Assembly (NCBI RefSeq): GCF_910591885.1
Contig: NC_063271.1
Span: forward strand, 18,553,334 to 18,617,333
Source: Bombus terrestris
Lineage: Eukaryota; Arthropoda; Insecta; Hymenoptera; Apidae
DNA length: 64,000 nucleotides
Reading direction: 5' to 3'
The position numbers were made by a program, and so were the translations under genes. How positions within the stretch are numbered: position 1 is the stretch's first letter; each line of letters begins with the position of its first letter. Below are positions 38,501-50,897 of the stretch, piece by piece. The notes under the pieces were generated by a model. It ran no database searches and was not told the DNA's origin. It saw nothing but the letters and a program-made list of their open reading frames with translations.

Positions 38501-39229
38501 AACAGAAATTTCAACCAAAGTATCTCTCTCGTGGTATCTGATAACAAGAATTCGGTTATACCACAATAATCAAACTAGCAACGCCTCGACTTTCTTCAAA
38601 GTAATATATCGATCTATCTAGAACTGCAACGGCTTTGCGAGCAAATATATACTTTAGGCTCGTTGCCACCCTCTTATAAGTAAAAGGGTATTATTATGCA
38701 TGATCATGGAACAATCTGCATAGTGAAAAATGATTGTTTAAAAAGGCATGCTTCGAAGAGAAATACTCAAACAAGCTACGATGCATATGCGTGACGATAA
38801 AATATTCATAATACGAATATATCTCTTGTACGATAACATCAGTTTTTATTGCTAGATACGAGAATGGGTGACAATTTCTATCTAAAATATTTCATTACAG
38901 AAATGTTTAATGAGGCAATAAATATAAAAACATAGATATATGATAATATAAAATGGATATGTGTATTATATCAATATTGTTTTCCTTATATATAATTCAA
39001 TTTTCCTTATATACAATTAATTAATGTCAAATTTATACTTTTGTACAAATAATGAAAAATACAGATCTTTCCTGGGTAACCAATAGTTAAGCGAAGCAAC
39101 CAAAGTAACAATGGAATGAACACACAATTACTTTCGTTTCACCCGATGATATTTCAGACGTTAAAGCGGTAGGTTCCTCTCGTAGTCTGTTGCTTTGCAA
39201 GCCGTTGGAAATAATTTGAATCATCTTAC

Positions 39230-41330
39230 CGGCTACGATCTACGTAGGCAGTTTTACGACGCACGAGACCTTGTTGCTGTTTCGTGGCAATTCCAGGCTT
39301 CTCTCCTTCGTGATACTTCGGACCCTTGTAGAGAATACACGATAAAATGGTAAAGTACGTACGTAAATACGCGAACTTGTGCACGCGAATTGAAACTGTG
39401 ATCAGTGAGTAATGCAATAACGAATCTGACGAACCGATGAGAGTAGCTTTTTCCTGCAGTTTTCAAAGACACCCACCTTTTATTTCACAACACACGACCG
39501 AATTCTAGTTTCTACGACACTTGGTCTCCACTCTTCTCGCCTATCCCCTCCGCTATCCTCTATGTACACGCATAATTTACCGACGACTCGGCTAACGTGA
39601 AACACTCACGCATCCTGTGAACGACCAATTAAAAAAAGGCAATTATATTATTTCGGTAATTTAAATAGTATTTATGGCAATGTGCGACGACATCGAGGGC
39701 AGACGGAATAAGGAGAAACAGAGCACGGGAGGGTTATGCATCGTCGATAAGCCGCGGATAAGCAATCTTTTCTTTCCGATCTAACGTTCCGACGATCAGG
39801 AGTCCCGTACAAAAGAAAGGAAGAAGATAAGAAAAGATAAGAAGATTCAAATTTACCGAAAGTCATCCCTATTTTCGTTAGATACTACGACAGTCCGAAT
39901 TGTTCTACATTCTGAATTCTTCGAAACTGAAATTGTTCGCAGAAGTGTTAGGAGTACACTCGAGGTTTCCTTTATCTCTGTTCCTTCGTCTTTTCTTCCC
40001 TTCTTTTCACCAGGGACCGGCCCTGTTCGTTCACTTTTTCGCCATTTCAAGAACAATTACACAAGTCTCAAAGGCAATTAGCCTGGCACTCGAACGTCAA
40101 CGGGAACCATACCACTATCGCGCCCTACCCCAAACCTAAACCGTAGTACTCCGCGGCTTAGACGCCACCTCTCCCCCACCCTCACCCCCTCTCTCTTTAT
40201 CTCTCCCCTTTTCTCACTCTATTCTCTTTGTACTCGTCTGTGAAGGTACGTTAACGACAACAACATCGGCGTCGATTGTTCCGACGAACGTCCTGACGCG
40301 CCTCATATTTCTGTCTCCGTGAACGAGCGTGCGTACTCGCTTCTCTAGGTGACGATCATCGTCGAGGACACACAACGAACACTCTCGCTTCCTGTCTGTA
40401 TTCGTTGTCCTTTCTTCCGACTCATCGACATTGTACGCTCATACGTACAGAAATCGATCGCGTTTACAGCGATCGAACCATAATTCCTGATTTTACGTGT
40501 CGTTACAGCCAGAGAAAGAGACAGACAGACAAAGAGAGAGAGACAGAGAGAGGCAGAGAGAAGGAAGGAAGGAAAAGTGATTGATAATAATAAAAAAAAA
40601 AAGTCAGAATGACAGGGAGAAGAAAAGGGAGAAGTAATTGTAGACGAGTGAATGGAAAAGCATAAAAGAAGAAAGGTAAACGAAAGAGATGGATGGATAA
40701 AGCGAGAGGTAAAGTAGAGGAGAGAGGAGAAAGAGTAGAGAGAAGAAAGTACGAAGGGGAAAGAACAAATAGACGCACAGAAACGATTTGAAAGGAAATC
40801 TCTATGGATCTATACGCAACTCTATCGAACGCGTGTCTTTGGTATCACGTACGAATGCGGCGGAGCTACTAGCTAGCGCGAGGTAAAAGAGACGAAGCGA
40901 GGTTCTCCCTGAAGCTGATCCTGCGTGCTAAACGAGCCGCCTCCGCTGCCACCCGGCCCCCACCTTTTCCTTGTCCGTTCCCCACCAACCCCCAGTCCCA
41001 ACTTCGCGCATCCCACCCACAGCATAACGGCGGCCTCCACCACCGTCACGACCCACCGCTATTCTAACCTCTACCGCATCCACCACCGACGGCGCTGCTC
41101 GCTACGTTACCGTTTTCTTCCTTCGTTACCTTCTTTTCCTTCTTCTCCTCCTTTCTATATCTTGTTCCTTCCTGTTACGTGCTCATCGTCGTTTACATCA
41201 TTACGTATACAGTTTTATTTTAAATTCTCATACACTGATTTCTTGGCGGCAGAACAGTCACAGAAAAACACAAAGTACTGTTCGTGGAACCGTTCACCAA
41301 CTGCACGTAGCCAAAGAACGACAAATGTGT
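39230..41330 (-). promoter_or_regulatory. GC/CpG-rich block: candidate promoter and 5' UTR exon
   Basis: This block is the longest GC-rich, CpG-rich stretch in the window. On the minus strand a strong donor (G|GTAAGATG, last exon base 39230) ends a sequence free of obvious low complexity, which fits the noncoding first exon required by the second NCS gene. The block also holds a GA-rich tract (40507-40775) and C-rich stretches near 40165-40210 and 40935-41060. The 135-codon proline-rich plus frame at 40925-41332 starts with GTG and looks like a by-product of GC-rich sequence, not a gene. I see no clear TATA box. The promoter call and its link to the NCS gene are inferences; plus-strand promoters are equally possible. 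Confidence 0.35.
40507..40775. repeat. GA-rich purine tract
   Basis: About 270 bases rich in AGAG, GGAA and AAAG words on the plus strand, inside the GC-rich block. GA-rich tracts near insect promoters can bind GAGA-type factors; here that role is only a possibility. The complementary open frame is Ser/Leu/Phe-rich and not credible as a protein. Confidence 0.75.
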
Positions 41331-42694
41331 AGTATCCGTAGTTTCGCGTTTTATATTTTTCACTTCTATGTTTTTCATGGATACAACGAGTTCATCTTCT
41401 GGTGTATACGGTATATAGACGTTCAATTTTTAACGCATACAGTATATTGACATTTAGGAGTGCGTTTTTCCATTTCCATGAATAGATAAAGCTAGCGACG
41501 TTTATTTTACCCTGGAAAATTGCTCTTTCTTCGTGTACACAGATAATATTTATAGTAGTCATCCACGTGTATAATTATTCATAACTCCTTCTTGTTACGT
41601 CTTTATACCTGCTTGCTATTACTAATTTTTATTACTTGAAAATTACTAAATTATCAAATTTGTTTTACAAATAATACAGTCGCGTAAAACAAGCAATTGA
41701 CAAAGCATTTATGCACTCAGAATTAAATATAAAATCCCATAATCAATGATATAATTAAAACGCGGATATTTTTATGTAAATACGCTTCCGAGTAAATTTC
41801 GAAATATTACACATTCTCCTTTCACTCTTTCTTTCTTTCTGAAGAATTTGCAAATTCTTGGAATGAATGTACCTTTGTGCATGAGAATAACGTAGCAATA
41901 AATCTTTATTGAATGAGTACCGATTAAAGCGAGTCAGCTTTGAGCTGGTAGACCGCTTGTTCGAATGCTGTGAATTTAAAACGATGAAATGGTACTAATA
42001 TCGATTAACAACTCGTTAGTGAAAACTGTAGGTAACGTCAATACGAGGTACGAGTAATCAGGTCATGGATACTGAAATCGACTGGGACAGAGTCGCTATT
42101 GTTTCTCACTCTTTATATTCTCTGAAAGAAGGGAAGAAAATTGTGCGTTTTGTCTATAACATGTATGCGTGATTTTGGCTTCGAGAGCAACCACAAGAAC
42201 TATACGCATCCGTTGTTCGTTCTGCAAATTGAAGCATTGAAAAACGAACAAAAATCGTGCTCGTTGCGTTAATGATAAATTCGTACTGTCATTTCTCTAC
42301 ATACTTCTAAACCAATAAATCTTCTTTGCGAACATAAAACTTTTATAGCTCTGCTATCATTGAACATCTTTGAGTTTTTATAAGATTCTCATATATGAGA
42401 TATCGTAGTAAACACGATGAAATCGATAAGATCATGATTTCACGTGAAGATATGGGATAAAGTTTTGTTATATGACGCTTTCCTTTCTTTTCTTTCTGTT
42501 TTTTGTTTGCTTTCTTTTTTCTTCTTTTTTTGCAAAATTGAGAGTACAAATTTGTTGAGATTTTCCAAAATGATTTAAATCCATAAGAAAATATCGACCA
42601 AGTTAGATAAATGTTCCAGTAACACGGAGACTTTAACGCGAAATCGCATATATAAAGTATGCCAAAGTTCTAAATTTTTTAGCTAGATATTTAG

Positions 42695-42943
42695 CTATCT
42701 ATTGTAGTTGATCTTCTTCTTATTGTGTTTATTGGTGCTTAACGTATCTTTTAATACCTTTACTGTCAAAAATCGCGATGAAATAGCCCCTGCAGCTATT
42801 ATCGTGAAAGCCAAAGCTATTTGACCGCTGTGCTGCCCAGCGTACATTCTGCTTTCGGTGAAAAATGGAGTAGAATAAAATTTTCCACATGATTTAAAAT
42901 ACATTATTTCTTTTAGAAGCGAGGCATTAGCAAAGCGAGGCAT
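42695..42943 (-). CDS. Possible small single-exon membrane protein, unrecognised
   Basis: An ATG-initiated frame of 82 codons; a second in-frame ATG at 42904 would give 69. The N-terminal third is basic and lacks acidic clusters (KSCGKFYSTPFF), like a mitochondrial presequence with a cleavage-like FYS|TP site. It is followed by MYAGQHSGQ, a hydrophobic helix of about 18 residues (IALAFTIIAAGAI...), and a lysine/asparagine-rich tail. The middle part is visibly richer in GC than its surroundings, as coding sequence would be. The first ATG falls in a 16-bp tandem repeat (42919-42963) whose copies shift the frame, so the true start is doubtful. I do not recognise the family. It could be a nested mitochondrial membrane protein gene, a retrocopy, or chance. 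Confidence 0.25.
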   Translation of the reverse strand: MPRFANASLLKEIMYFKSCGKFYSTPFFTESRMYAGQHSGQIALAFTIIAAGAISSRFLTVKVLKDTLSTNKHNKKKINYNR

Positions 42944-42963
42944 TAGCAAAGCGAGGCATTAGC
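42919..42963. repeat. 16-bp tandem repeat, about 2.8 copies
   Basis: The unit GCGAGGCATTAGCAAA occurs twice exactly, followed by a 13-base third copy. It overlaps the 5' end of the small minus-strand ORF at 42695-42943 and supplies one of its possible start codons. Exact copies imply a recent expansion. Confidence 0.9.
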
Positions 42964-43861
42964 AGTTACAAAATTTAATGTATTCTTAACGGAATTATTC
43001 TTTATTAAATTACTGTCTTCTTTTATCAATTTATTGTAATCTTCGATTAAATTGACTATTTCCTTTGTCATGACATTACATATAATTTAGTTTCGATCAA
43101 GTATCTCTTGATAATAATATAGAAATTCTATTTTTCTCTACAACTCTGAGCTCAAGTCCATTAATCTCTCATACCGGAACATCACAACAATTACAGCGTA
43201 CCACAGCTTTCTCAGCATCCTCTGTGTCAAATTAATGATCGAACTGGAAGATAAGCGAGTATAATGTTAAATAATTGCCTGCAAGGATCCATTTCTGCGA
43301 GAAACCTTATTGTTATTAAGAGTAATAATAATAAGTTACAGTTAAATATGTTGAAATGAATTGGCAAGTTCCTAATTTAAAATTAACTAACTTTGACATT
43401 AAGAACTACGAGAAGGCAATGATTATTAACTGTTTGGAGAAATTTCTGAAGAAATTTTCTGAATAACTGTGCTGCAGAAATGTACAGTAGAACGTGAAAG
43501 AGAAGAACAAGATGTTGAATTTCGAACAAGTTGGTTGTAATTGAGGTGAGCAATGCTCCATTGTACAGGAAATTAAGATGAGAACTTCATAGTTCCGTGT
43601 GAGATAAAACTTTCCGAATTAAGTGCTTATAATACGTACAATCCTATAAAAAGTTTTAGAACGATTTCTATATTTGTTTCAAAACTGTCAGGAGTTAAAA
43701 AACCATTTAACTTGATGTGACAAAGAATGCACGGCTGTTACCAGCAGCGAGATTGTTCTCCTAACAATGTTAAATGAGAAACCTTCGTATGTGTCTGTCG
43801 TTGATAACTAACGTTCCCCTACGGTTTATGTTAACTGATTTTGCAATTTACGATCATATTG

Positions 43862-44040
43862 GTCGCTGTGACCACTGCTCAAAACAAAATCAATCGCGAC
43901 CATTAGTGGTTACGATGATTGGTTACGTCTGCGGTCTGCCTAGGGATCGCAAGTAGTTCAATGATGCATTGTCTTAAGGTTGTCCGCAGACTTGGTTACT
44001 CGTGACCATCAGTGGTTCTGACTAGTGGCCACAATTACCG
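43862..44040. repeat. Cluster of short inverted and direct repeats
   Basis: GACCATTAGTGGTT (about 43899) recurs as GACCATCAGTGGTT (about 44004). Each is close to self-complementary, and related words occur at about 43868 (TGTGACCACTG) and 44021 (ACTAGTGGCCAC). An 8-bp stem, GTCTGCGG at 43927-43934 with CCGCAGAC at 43984-43991, lies between them. It may be a decayed foldback element or a cluster of binding sites; no function can be assigned. Confidence 0.45.
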
Positions 44041-47000
44041 ATGACTACCAGTTGCTTGTCTCAGCCAATGATCGTAACGATTAATTCGATAAAACTGATT
44101 TCTAACAGTGCTTATAAGGAGAACTTTCAAAACCGGGAAGAAACGCGACATAGTCGCTGAAGGGAATTACTCAATGTAGCATTGCATTTTTTAAATATCT
44201 ATGTAATAGCTTATAATTATAGTATTAGTTTATTTAAATAAAAATCGCTTTACTTGTAGTTTTATATGTTGTTTTATTATAAATATGGATCTGCACCTGT
44301 CGGTCATTCGGGAGAGTGAGGTATGTTGAACGCAATCAAACACCGAATCGAGTCCTTCATCTCGCGTATCTGGATCTTTCGTAATCCAAAACGTTCGTAC
44401 GAAGAAAAATACTTTTCACTTAATATTTTTCAATTCGATACGAATAATCTCGTACTTTCAGAATGAATTCGTACATTTCCAATTTACATAATTATTAGCT
44501 AAATTCTATTTACACGAAAATCGATACAATTAAACTCCTTTTTAAATATTTATTTATAGTGACCTTAATATCAACGAATCATTCTTATTTATGGAACTGC
44601 TATTCCATTATCGTCAATCTTAATATCGGACATAGGTCGATAAAACGAATTTTTGCAATATTTTCGTTTATTCCTTGAAATACTGGAGATGTTTGAACTG
44701 AACTGAGTTAATGTAACAACCTATACGTGTATGAGATTCAAATGCTTGTCGATAAATTCAACAAGAATTTCGAGAAGTGCTACAGTTCAAGTGAAATTCT
44801 TTGCATTGATGAATTACCGATAAATTCCATCGCAGTGGAGTCGTAGACACACATTTAAACAATGTGTGAAATACAAGAAATACAGATACGATATTAAATT
44901 ATGCAAGCTATGTTTTATAGCTACAACACTATGGTTCTGCACAAACGATAAAACATTCTACAGTAAAAAAGGACGTGTAATTGCAGTTTCTATATTTAAA
45001 AAATGAATAGAAAGTTCCTAAATTCCACTACCAAGGATTCTCAACTCTCAATATATTCACCATTGAGAAACACGCTTTTAAAATTGTGCGTAATCAATAA
45101 CAACCTGAGATTATCGATCGTCTTCATTATTTTAAGCTTCTGTAACAGCTTGTGTTGTATAAACGTGTATGTTAATTGCAGACGTTAAGTGTTGAACACA
45201 CCAAGTTTTAGGCACAGATGAATCTCGTGACGTCACGAAAAATGCATATCGAGTGGCGTACAATCCGGCTATTTTCGTGTTTATCGTGATGAAACGCGAG
45301 TTTAGGTCGCGTGTCGTACGAAATCGTACAATATACCTATGTATACCCACTTGCAAGGAAGGTGAAAGCCTTGACGCGCTCGTCGTAAGAAGAAATTAAG
45401 ATCGGCAAGTTGGATAATGCCTGCAGCGACCCCCGGCATTTCAAAGGGCAACTAAAATCCCTTCGCGTGTCACACGGTCACCAATATAATCAAACTTTTA
45501 TCGCTAACTAGATGCTACGCGTATAAGTGTCGGATATCAATTAAAGAAGATCATTGTTGTCAACTCGTTCTTATTTTATGAATTTCCACAATAAGTCTTT
45601 TTCCCCGAATCCGATGTTGCATCGAACGCTATTTCAAATCGAAATTGCTTAATCGATTAATCACAGATAGAAAACAGATTAAATATAAAAAGCTTTATTT
45701 TTTATGTATAAATAAATACATATGTATAAAATTTCATTCTATCGAATTTAGCTTTACCGAAATAATAGGTATTCAATAAAAGATTAATAATTCCGCTCAG
45801 GTAAAATACTTTAACTATAATATCTACAGAATTTCATTCTAGTCACTTCATTGAAATTCAATCACTGGTTAGCAAGCAGCGCTACTCATTACGAGGCGAA
45901 TCGTAGTTTGCCTATTCTAGGTTGGACCAGAGACTAGTTTGCGACATATCGACTAGAAAGGATCAAGGACTCCAATCGCGGCCCATAATTGCACGAGTGG
46001 GCTGCTCATCGTGAAAAAGAACTCGTTAGTGCATTTTCGGAAGTAACTCTCTCCAGTTGAGTTGGCCAATCAGCAAGATTTAATTTTTTCCTACGAAAGA
46101 CGCAGTGCGCAATTTCCACAATGGAAATTTTCCATCAACTAGTCGAAGCACGCGAGCTCGTTAATAAATTTATGCATCTCGTTGAAACATGCTTTTCTTG
46201 GTTGGCAAATACGCTCACGTCATTCGTAAAACTCATAAATTATTTTCTTTTACATGATGTTCAAATTACGCTTCGATCTAATTGAATATCGAATGTTATT
46301 TGTTAGAGCAAGGAATCGCTATAACGTCATATTAATCGTATAATTTCTACGTTTTAACGAGTGCACGAATTTTCACTTATCGCTTCATCAATGTGGCGGC
46401 CCGTACATCGATCGTATTTACGATTATCTCTATTGACCCAGTGGAACCATTTCAATCTCCAAGTTGAGATTAACGCAATTAACTGCGATCCATTAAAGAT
46501 TTTATAATCATTTAGTAGAACACTGACACTTTAATATTAATTATTTTTACATGAAACACGACTATAAAAATCAAACATTACAATTGTTAAGATTTTTCAA
46601 GCAAATTAATGCTTTTCGAAAGTTAGAATTAATTCGATTAATAAAAATATTTGTATTAAAAAACAAGGAAAAAATAACGAGTGATTTCGGAATAAGCTTC
46701 CCTTTAAAAAGACTTTAAAACGTTAAGTCGTTCAAGACTTCAAAAACTTTTAAGACTCATCGTAAATTCGTAATTTTAAAGGTTTAAAAGTTCATTAGGA
46801 ATTTAAAATTATTAAAGACGCTCGGTATTCGCGTTTAGTATAGATTAATTTTGCATTTTTCATAGTTGCTAAAAGCGTTATATTCTATGACAAAGATATA
46901 TTATGATTATAGAAAATAAAAGTTTTGACCTATGGTTAACGATTTGTAATAATTTCTGATTGTTAAAAATAAGAACGAACTGGTTATTTCCATACAATAA

Positions 47001-48617
47001 AACTGTGATTATACAAAATAAGTTATACTAAGTAAGTGATTATATAAAAAATCGCAAATTACACTGAAATAAATTTTTCATTTCAAATTTTGAAAATCGG
47101 ACGAGCTTGCTGACCTAAATATACAGGATTTATAAATTCCATGTTACGTTGCAGAATCATACAATTTCATAGAATATTTTAGCGAATATAGTAGATCATC
47201 AATCATTTAATCCTTCAATGTCTGTAAAGTACAAGTGACAAAATTTACTAGGAAACTTTAGATAAATTGCATGCTACTATTTTACTCATAGAATATGCTT
47301 GCATGGTTTTGTGGAAAGAAATGAGAGCCACGCTGTATATTATTAATCTCACTTTATATTTCCACGTTATCATTTTCTCTCTTACATAACATCATTATTT
47401 TCCATTGAAATGTAACTCAATGAGAGTTTCTCTGATACGAAGTTAGACATGAATCACTACATAATTCATCGCATAGAGGGAAATCTGGACATGAGATCTT
47501 TTTCACGCGACAGAAGAGCATTGAATGGTGTCAAAAAATCATTATCGAGCATATCAATCAATTTATCACTTTGCGGTGAGAGTATCTGCTCGTTAAAATG
47601 GAATTACTTAACCTCTTCCTAGATGTACTTACGGTGTACTTTTTTCCAATTATTAAATCTAAAAATAAAACGTAATCCAATCTCGCTTGTACGAAATGAA
47701 ACTGCGTTACTTCAATTAATTATATCGAGTTTTTACTTTTTATATCCAGTGTTCTCCGAGGAATTCTAGTTAAAAGGAAGTCTATTACAGTGTTTTAATG
47801 AATTTACCGAAGTATTAAAAATGAAATTTATTGCTAATTGGGGGAAAGAAACATAACGTTGAAAAATATGAATAAATACAAGAAATGGATATAAAAATCA
47901 AAGTAACAACGGACAACGAGCTTCTAATTACTCTGAGCGGTGTACTTTCACCAACAATGTAAATTCGTTAATGAATATTGCTTGATCCCTTATTGGCTTA
48001 TGCTGCTTTTCATCCACCTCTTCCGTCGCAACCTTTAATTCTGTCTTTTGAAAGCGCTCATCAAGTGACACAGATGTTCACTTTGACTTGAAGGGGATGA
48101 CCATGCTGCTGTTACTCAGTACCTGAATGGTAGGATTTAGGATGATAAATTCAGGAATATTTCTATTTCGAGGCGGTTGTACATCTTGCGAACATATCAA
48201 TAATGCCATTAAGTTCATTTCGAAACATAAAAAAGAAGAAACCTTAAAAACTTGCCTGTATGAAGTTACCCCTCATTTTCAAATTTCGAATTCTTTTGTT
48301 GTACCAAGTTATTTTACGTTTGTTATACATCGTTTAAAAAGAGATAATGATTTATCTCGGAAAATTCCTAAAATGATAAAAATAATAAAAACATCCCCAG
48401 AAATAATTCCAAACAGGTGAAAATTTCACCAGCTCCCTATTTCTTCAAAATCGAACATGTAATGGTTGTTCTGGATTATTCTGGTTGTTTTAAATATTAT
48501 TGCGAAATATTATTTCAATATCATATTTAGTTTAGGTACGAATTTGGAAAAACTGTACACATAAGACACTGAACATTTCTCATTATTTTAACAGTAATAA
48601 TATACAGTAAAGGGTTC

Positions 48618-48641
48618 TTTTTTTTTTTTTTTTTTTTTTTT
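48618..48641. repeat. Poly-T tract, 24 bases
   Basis: An uninterrupted T24 (poly-A on the minus strand). It could be the tail of a minus-strand retrocopy, but the DNA to its right shows no recognisable gene and no AATAAA immediately before the tail. I treat it as a homopolymer only. Confidence 0.9.
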
Positions 48642-50187
48642 AGCACGAACCTTCATCTGTAGAACAGCCAGAATAAAAAATTTGAAGACCGGAACACGAA
48701 TACAAGGGTGTACACATATTGCAAAAAAAGGACCCTCTATATTATTGCTGTCAAAATGAAGAGAAGCGTCGACTGTCATACTGGATACAGTTTTAACGAA
48801 TTATTTCCCAAACTAAATATGATATTGAAGTAACGCTTTGGAACAATGTGGAACAAACGTAAAACAACTTGAAACAGGAAAAGAGAAAAAATACGAGAAT
48901 TAATAAATGGGAAGTTAACTTTATACAGTTTAAAAACTCCGGTTAGAAAAACTCTTTCTCATTCTTTGTATTTATCAGATACATCCCAATTATCAGTTTC
49001 CCAAGATGTAAAATTATTTAAATGGATAAAAGATAGACACATTTGTGGAAGCAGATTACATCGAAGGACTTTTCAAATCAAAACTCATATTCCTTTTTAA
49101 TGAAACTAACATTAAAAAGCTCCCAGAATAGAGAACTAGTAGGGAGAAAGTAATAGAAAGCAACGTGCATTAGCTGATTAAACGAAGTAGCGGAAGATTG
49201 TAGCAAATTAATATGTTTTAATGTTCATAAAATGGACATTACTTCCTAGGTTAATCTAGTATAAATACTAACGTTACTAACGAAGAAGAATTTATCAGAC
49301 GACAATGTAATAGACTAAAAAAAATATCCAACGTCATACAATTTACCTTTAGGTTGTGCAAGAAGCTGAGAGACAGAGGAAGAAAGGGGAGAAAACAGAT
49401 TGAAATGGAAAGGAAAAAAGAGAGATTGATGATAGTTATAGTGTAACGAGTGCACCTCACGCGACACAGCTCGAAACCCAGAATTATCGATTTTTGTAGC
49501 CAGAGGTTACGTCTCTACATAAAACATTAATATCGCTTTGGCGTATCCTAATGTGAATATATGCATAACATTATATATATATCGCACGTTTTACGACATC
49601 TGGCTGATACCATCAAAACCTGTCCAAAATTATTCTTTAAGTATAGTGAAATATATACAAGTTTTCGATATTGAAGCTACAGCTACCAAACCAGTCAATG
49701 TGACTATCAATCAAATCTTCTGTTTTTGCAGTTACTAAAAATACACAAGTGTCTTTGATAATATTAATTCCCACGAGAATGTGACAGATGTTTTAATTTT
49801 TTAAAAAGAAATTCTAATCCTTCGTTATTTTACCATTATTTCGTCGACATTTCCATAAGGTAATATTCAAAGTAATGTTTCCATGTTCAAGTAACACGTG
49901 AAAAGTTTAAGGAACTATAAAAGGTGTTAAAGAAGAAATAGGCTGCAAGCTACGGCCCTTAAATCGAAAAATATGTGCGAGCGTGTAATAAAAAGGTGAA
50001 GTTAATTACATTCTAGTGGTCACGCAAATGCGTGCGTGTCGCTAATGAAGAATAACCCGGGAGTGCTTTTATTTTGACATTTTCGACACAGTTTATCAGA
50101 CAATATTTGCAGATATCGTAACTGTTAAGAATTAATAACGATTATTATCTTCTTTTTATTTTTGTACAGTTACTCCAGTGAATAATA

Positions 50188-50897
50188 TATAGGGTGTTTT
50201 CGAATTGATATTATATAATAATTTGAAAGTGGATGAATCTACATGAAAAGGCAAGTTGAAAATACTAATAAAGCAACATCTTTTCGTATAAAGATACTTA
50301 TGCTCCTTTTGTTTTTGAATAAACCTATGTTGAAAATTCATCGATACTAGAGTACACTATAGACTAGTTTTTTATTGCATTTGTGTTCAGAAACGTTACC
50401 AATATCCCTGCTGTATCGATCGCCATGGTAAAATAGCCAATATGATCCCTGGACTTACATTGATGGATTTTTGCTTATGGAGTCAAATTTCTTGTGTACT
50501 GCGACCAGAATACGAGTAGAGAACCGCTCAAAGAGAAGATTCTTTTTGCATTGGGACGTTTGGAAAATAGAAATACCCTGAAGAACGCTTACAGACGTAC
50601 AATACGCAGAACATAATTGTAAAATATAGTGCATTCTAATAAAGTTTTACACACTATATGCTCCATTAAATCTCAGAATTTTTTCGTTCTTATACAATTT
50701 CAATTTTTTAACATTTACATATATCAATGTTTTTCTTATTGAATTTGGCGAAGTAAAACTGTTACAAATTAAATTTGCTTGAAAAAAATCTCTACACGAA
50801 AAATGTCACTCCACATTTTTGATCGGTTTTCTCACATTGAATGATCGTGGCGCAACTTCGTTTCGGTCCATACCACTAATTCTAAAACATTCTGTAT
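50188..50897. mobile_element. MITE-like element with imperfect terminal inverted repeats
   Basis: The left end reads TATAGGGTGTTTTCG (about 50188). The right end, read on the opposite strand, is TATACAGAATGTTTTA (about 50897). The ends are imperfect inverted repeats of the GGGTGTTTT type often seen in insect non-autonomous DNA transposons. The roughly 710-base interior has no credible transposase frame; the 61-codon minus frame at 50156-50341 is not recognisable. It is old, judging from the mismatched ends. Confidence 0.4.

Larger units (their letters stand above)
22984..39229. other. Upstream region / probable 5' UTR intron of second NCS gene
   Basis: The acceptor at 22984-22985 requires an upstream noncoding exon on the minus strand. 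The best-looking donor in a GC-rich setting is GTAGCCG|GTAAGATG with its last exon base at 39230, which would make this a 16-kb intron. That link is an inference. Inside it I see copies of a dispersed repeat, two pairs of local direct repeats, a possible decayed mariner remnant, poly-T (35753-35769) and an AT-rich microsatellite (38391-38500). GC-richer patches at about 24040-24260, 29170-29310, 31440-31640, 33160-33370 and 35400-35640 could be regulatory. No recognisable coding exon was found. Confidence 0.4.

Noticed and set aside
40925..41332. 135-codon proline-rich plus-strand frame
   Set aside because: It begins with GTG, lies in GC-rich DNA where stops are rare, and has the low-complexity Pro/Ser/Thr composition of C-rich noncoding sequence.
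48127..48420. 97-codon ATG-initiated plus frame
   Set aside because: No domain, signal peptide or similarity is recognised and composition matches the surrounding DNA. I cannot exclude a lineage-specific gene but do not support it.
48588..48779. Possible retrocopy with a poly-A tail (T24 on plus)
   Set aside because: The adjoining sequence resembles no gene, and neither a polyadenylation signal nor target-site duplications were seen.
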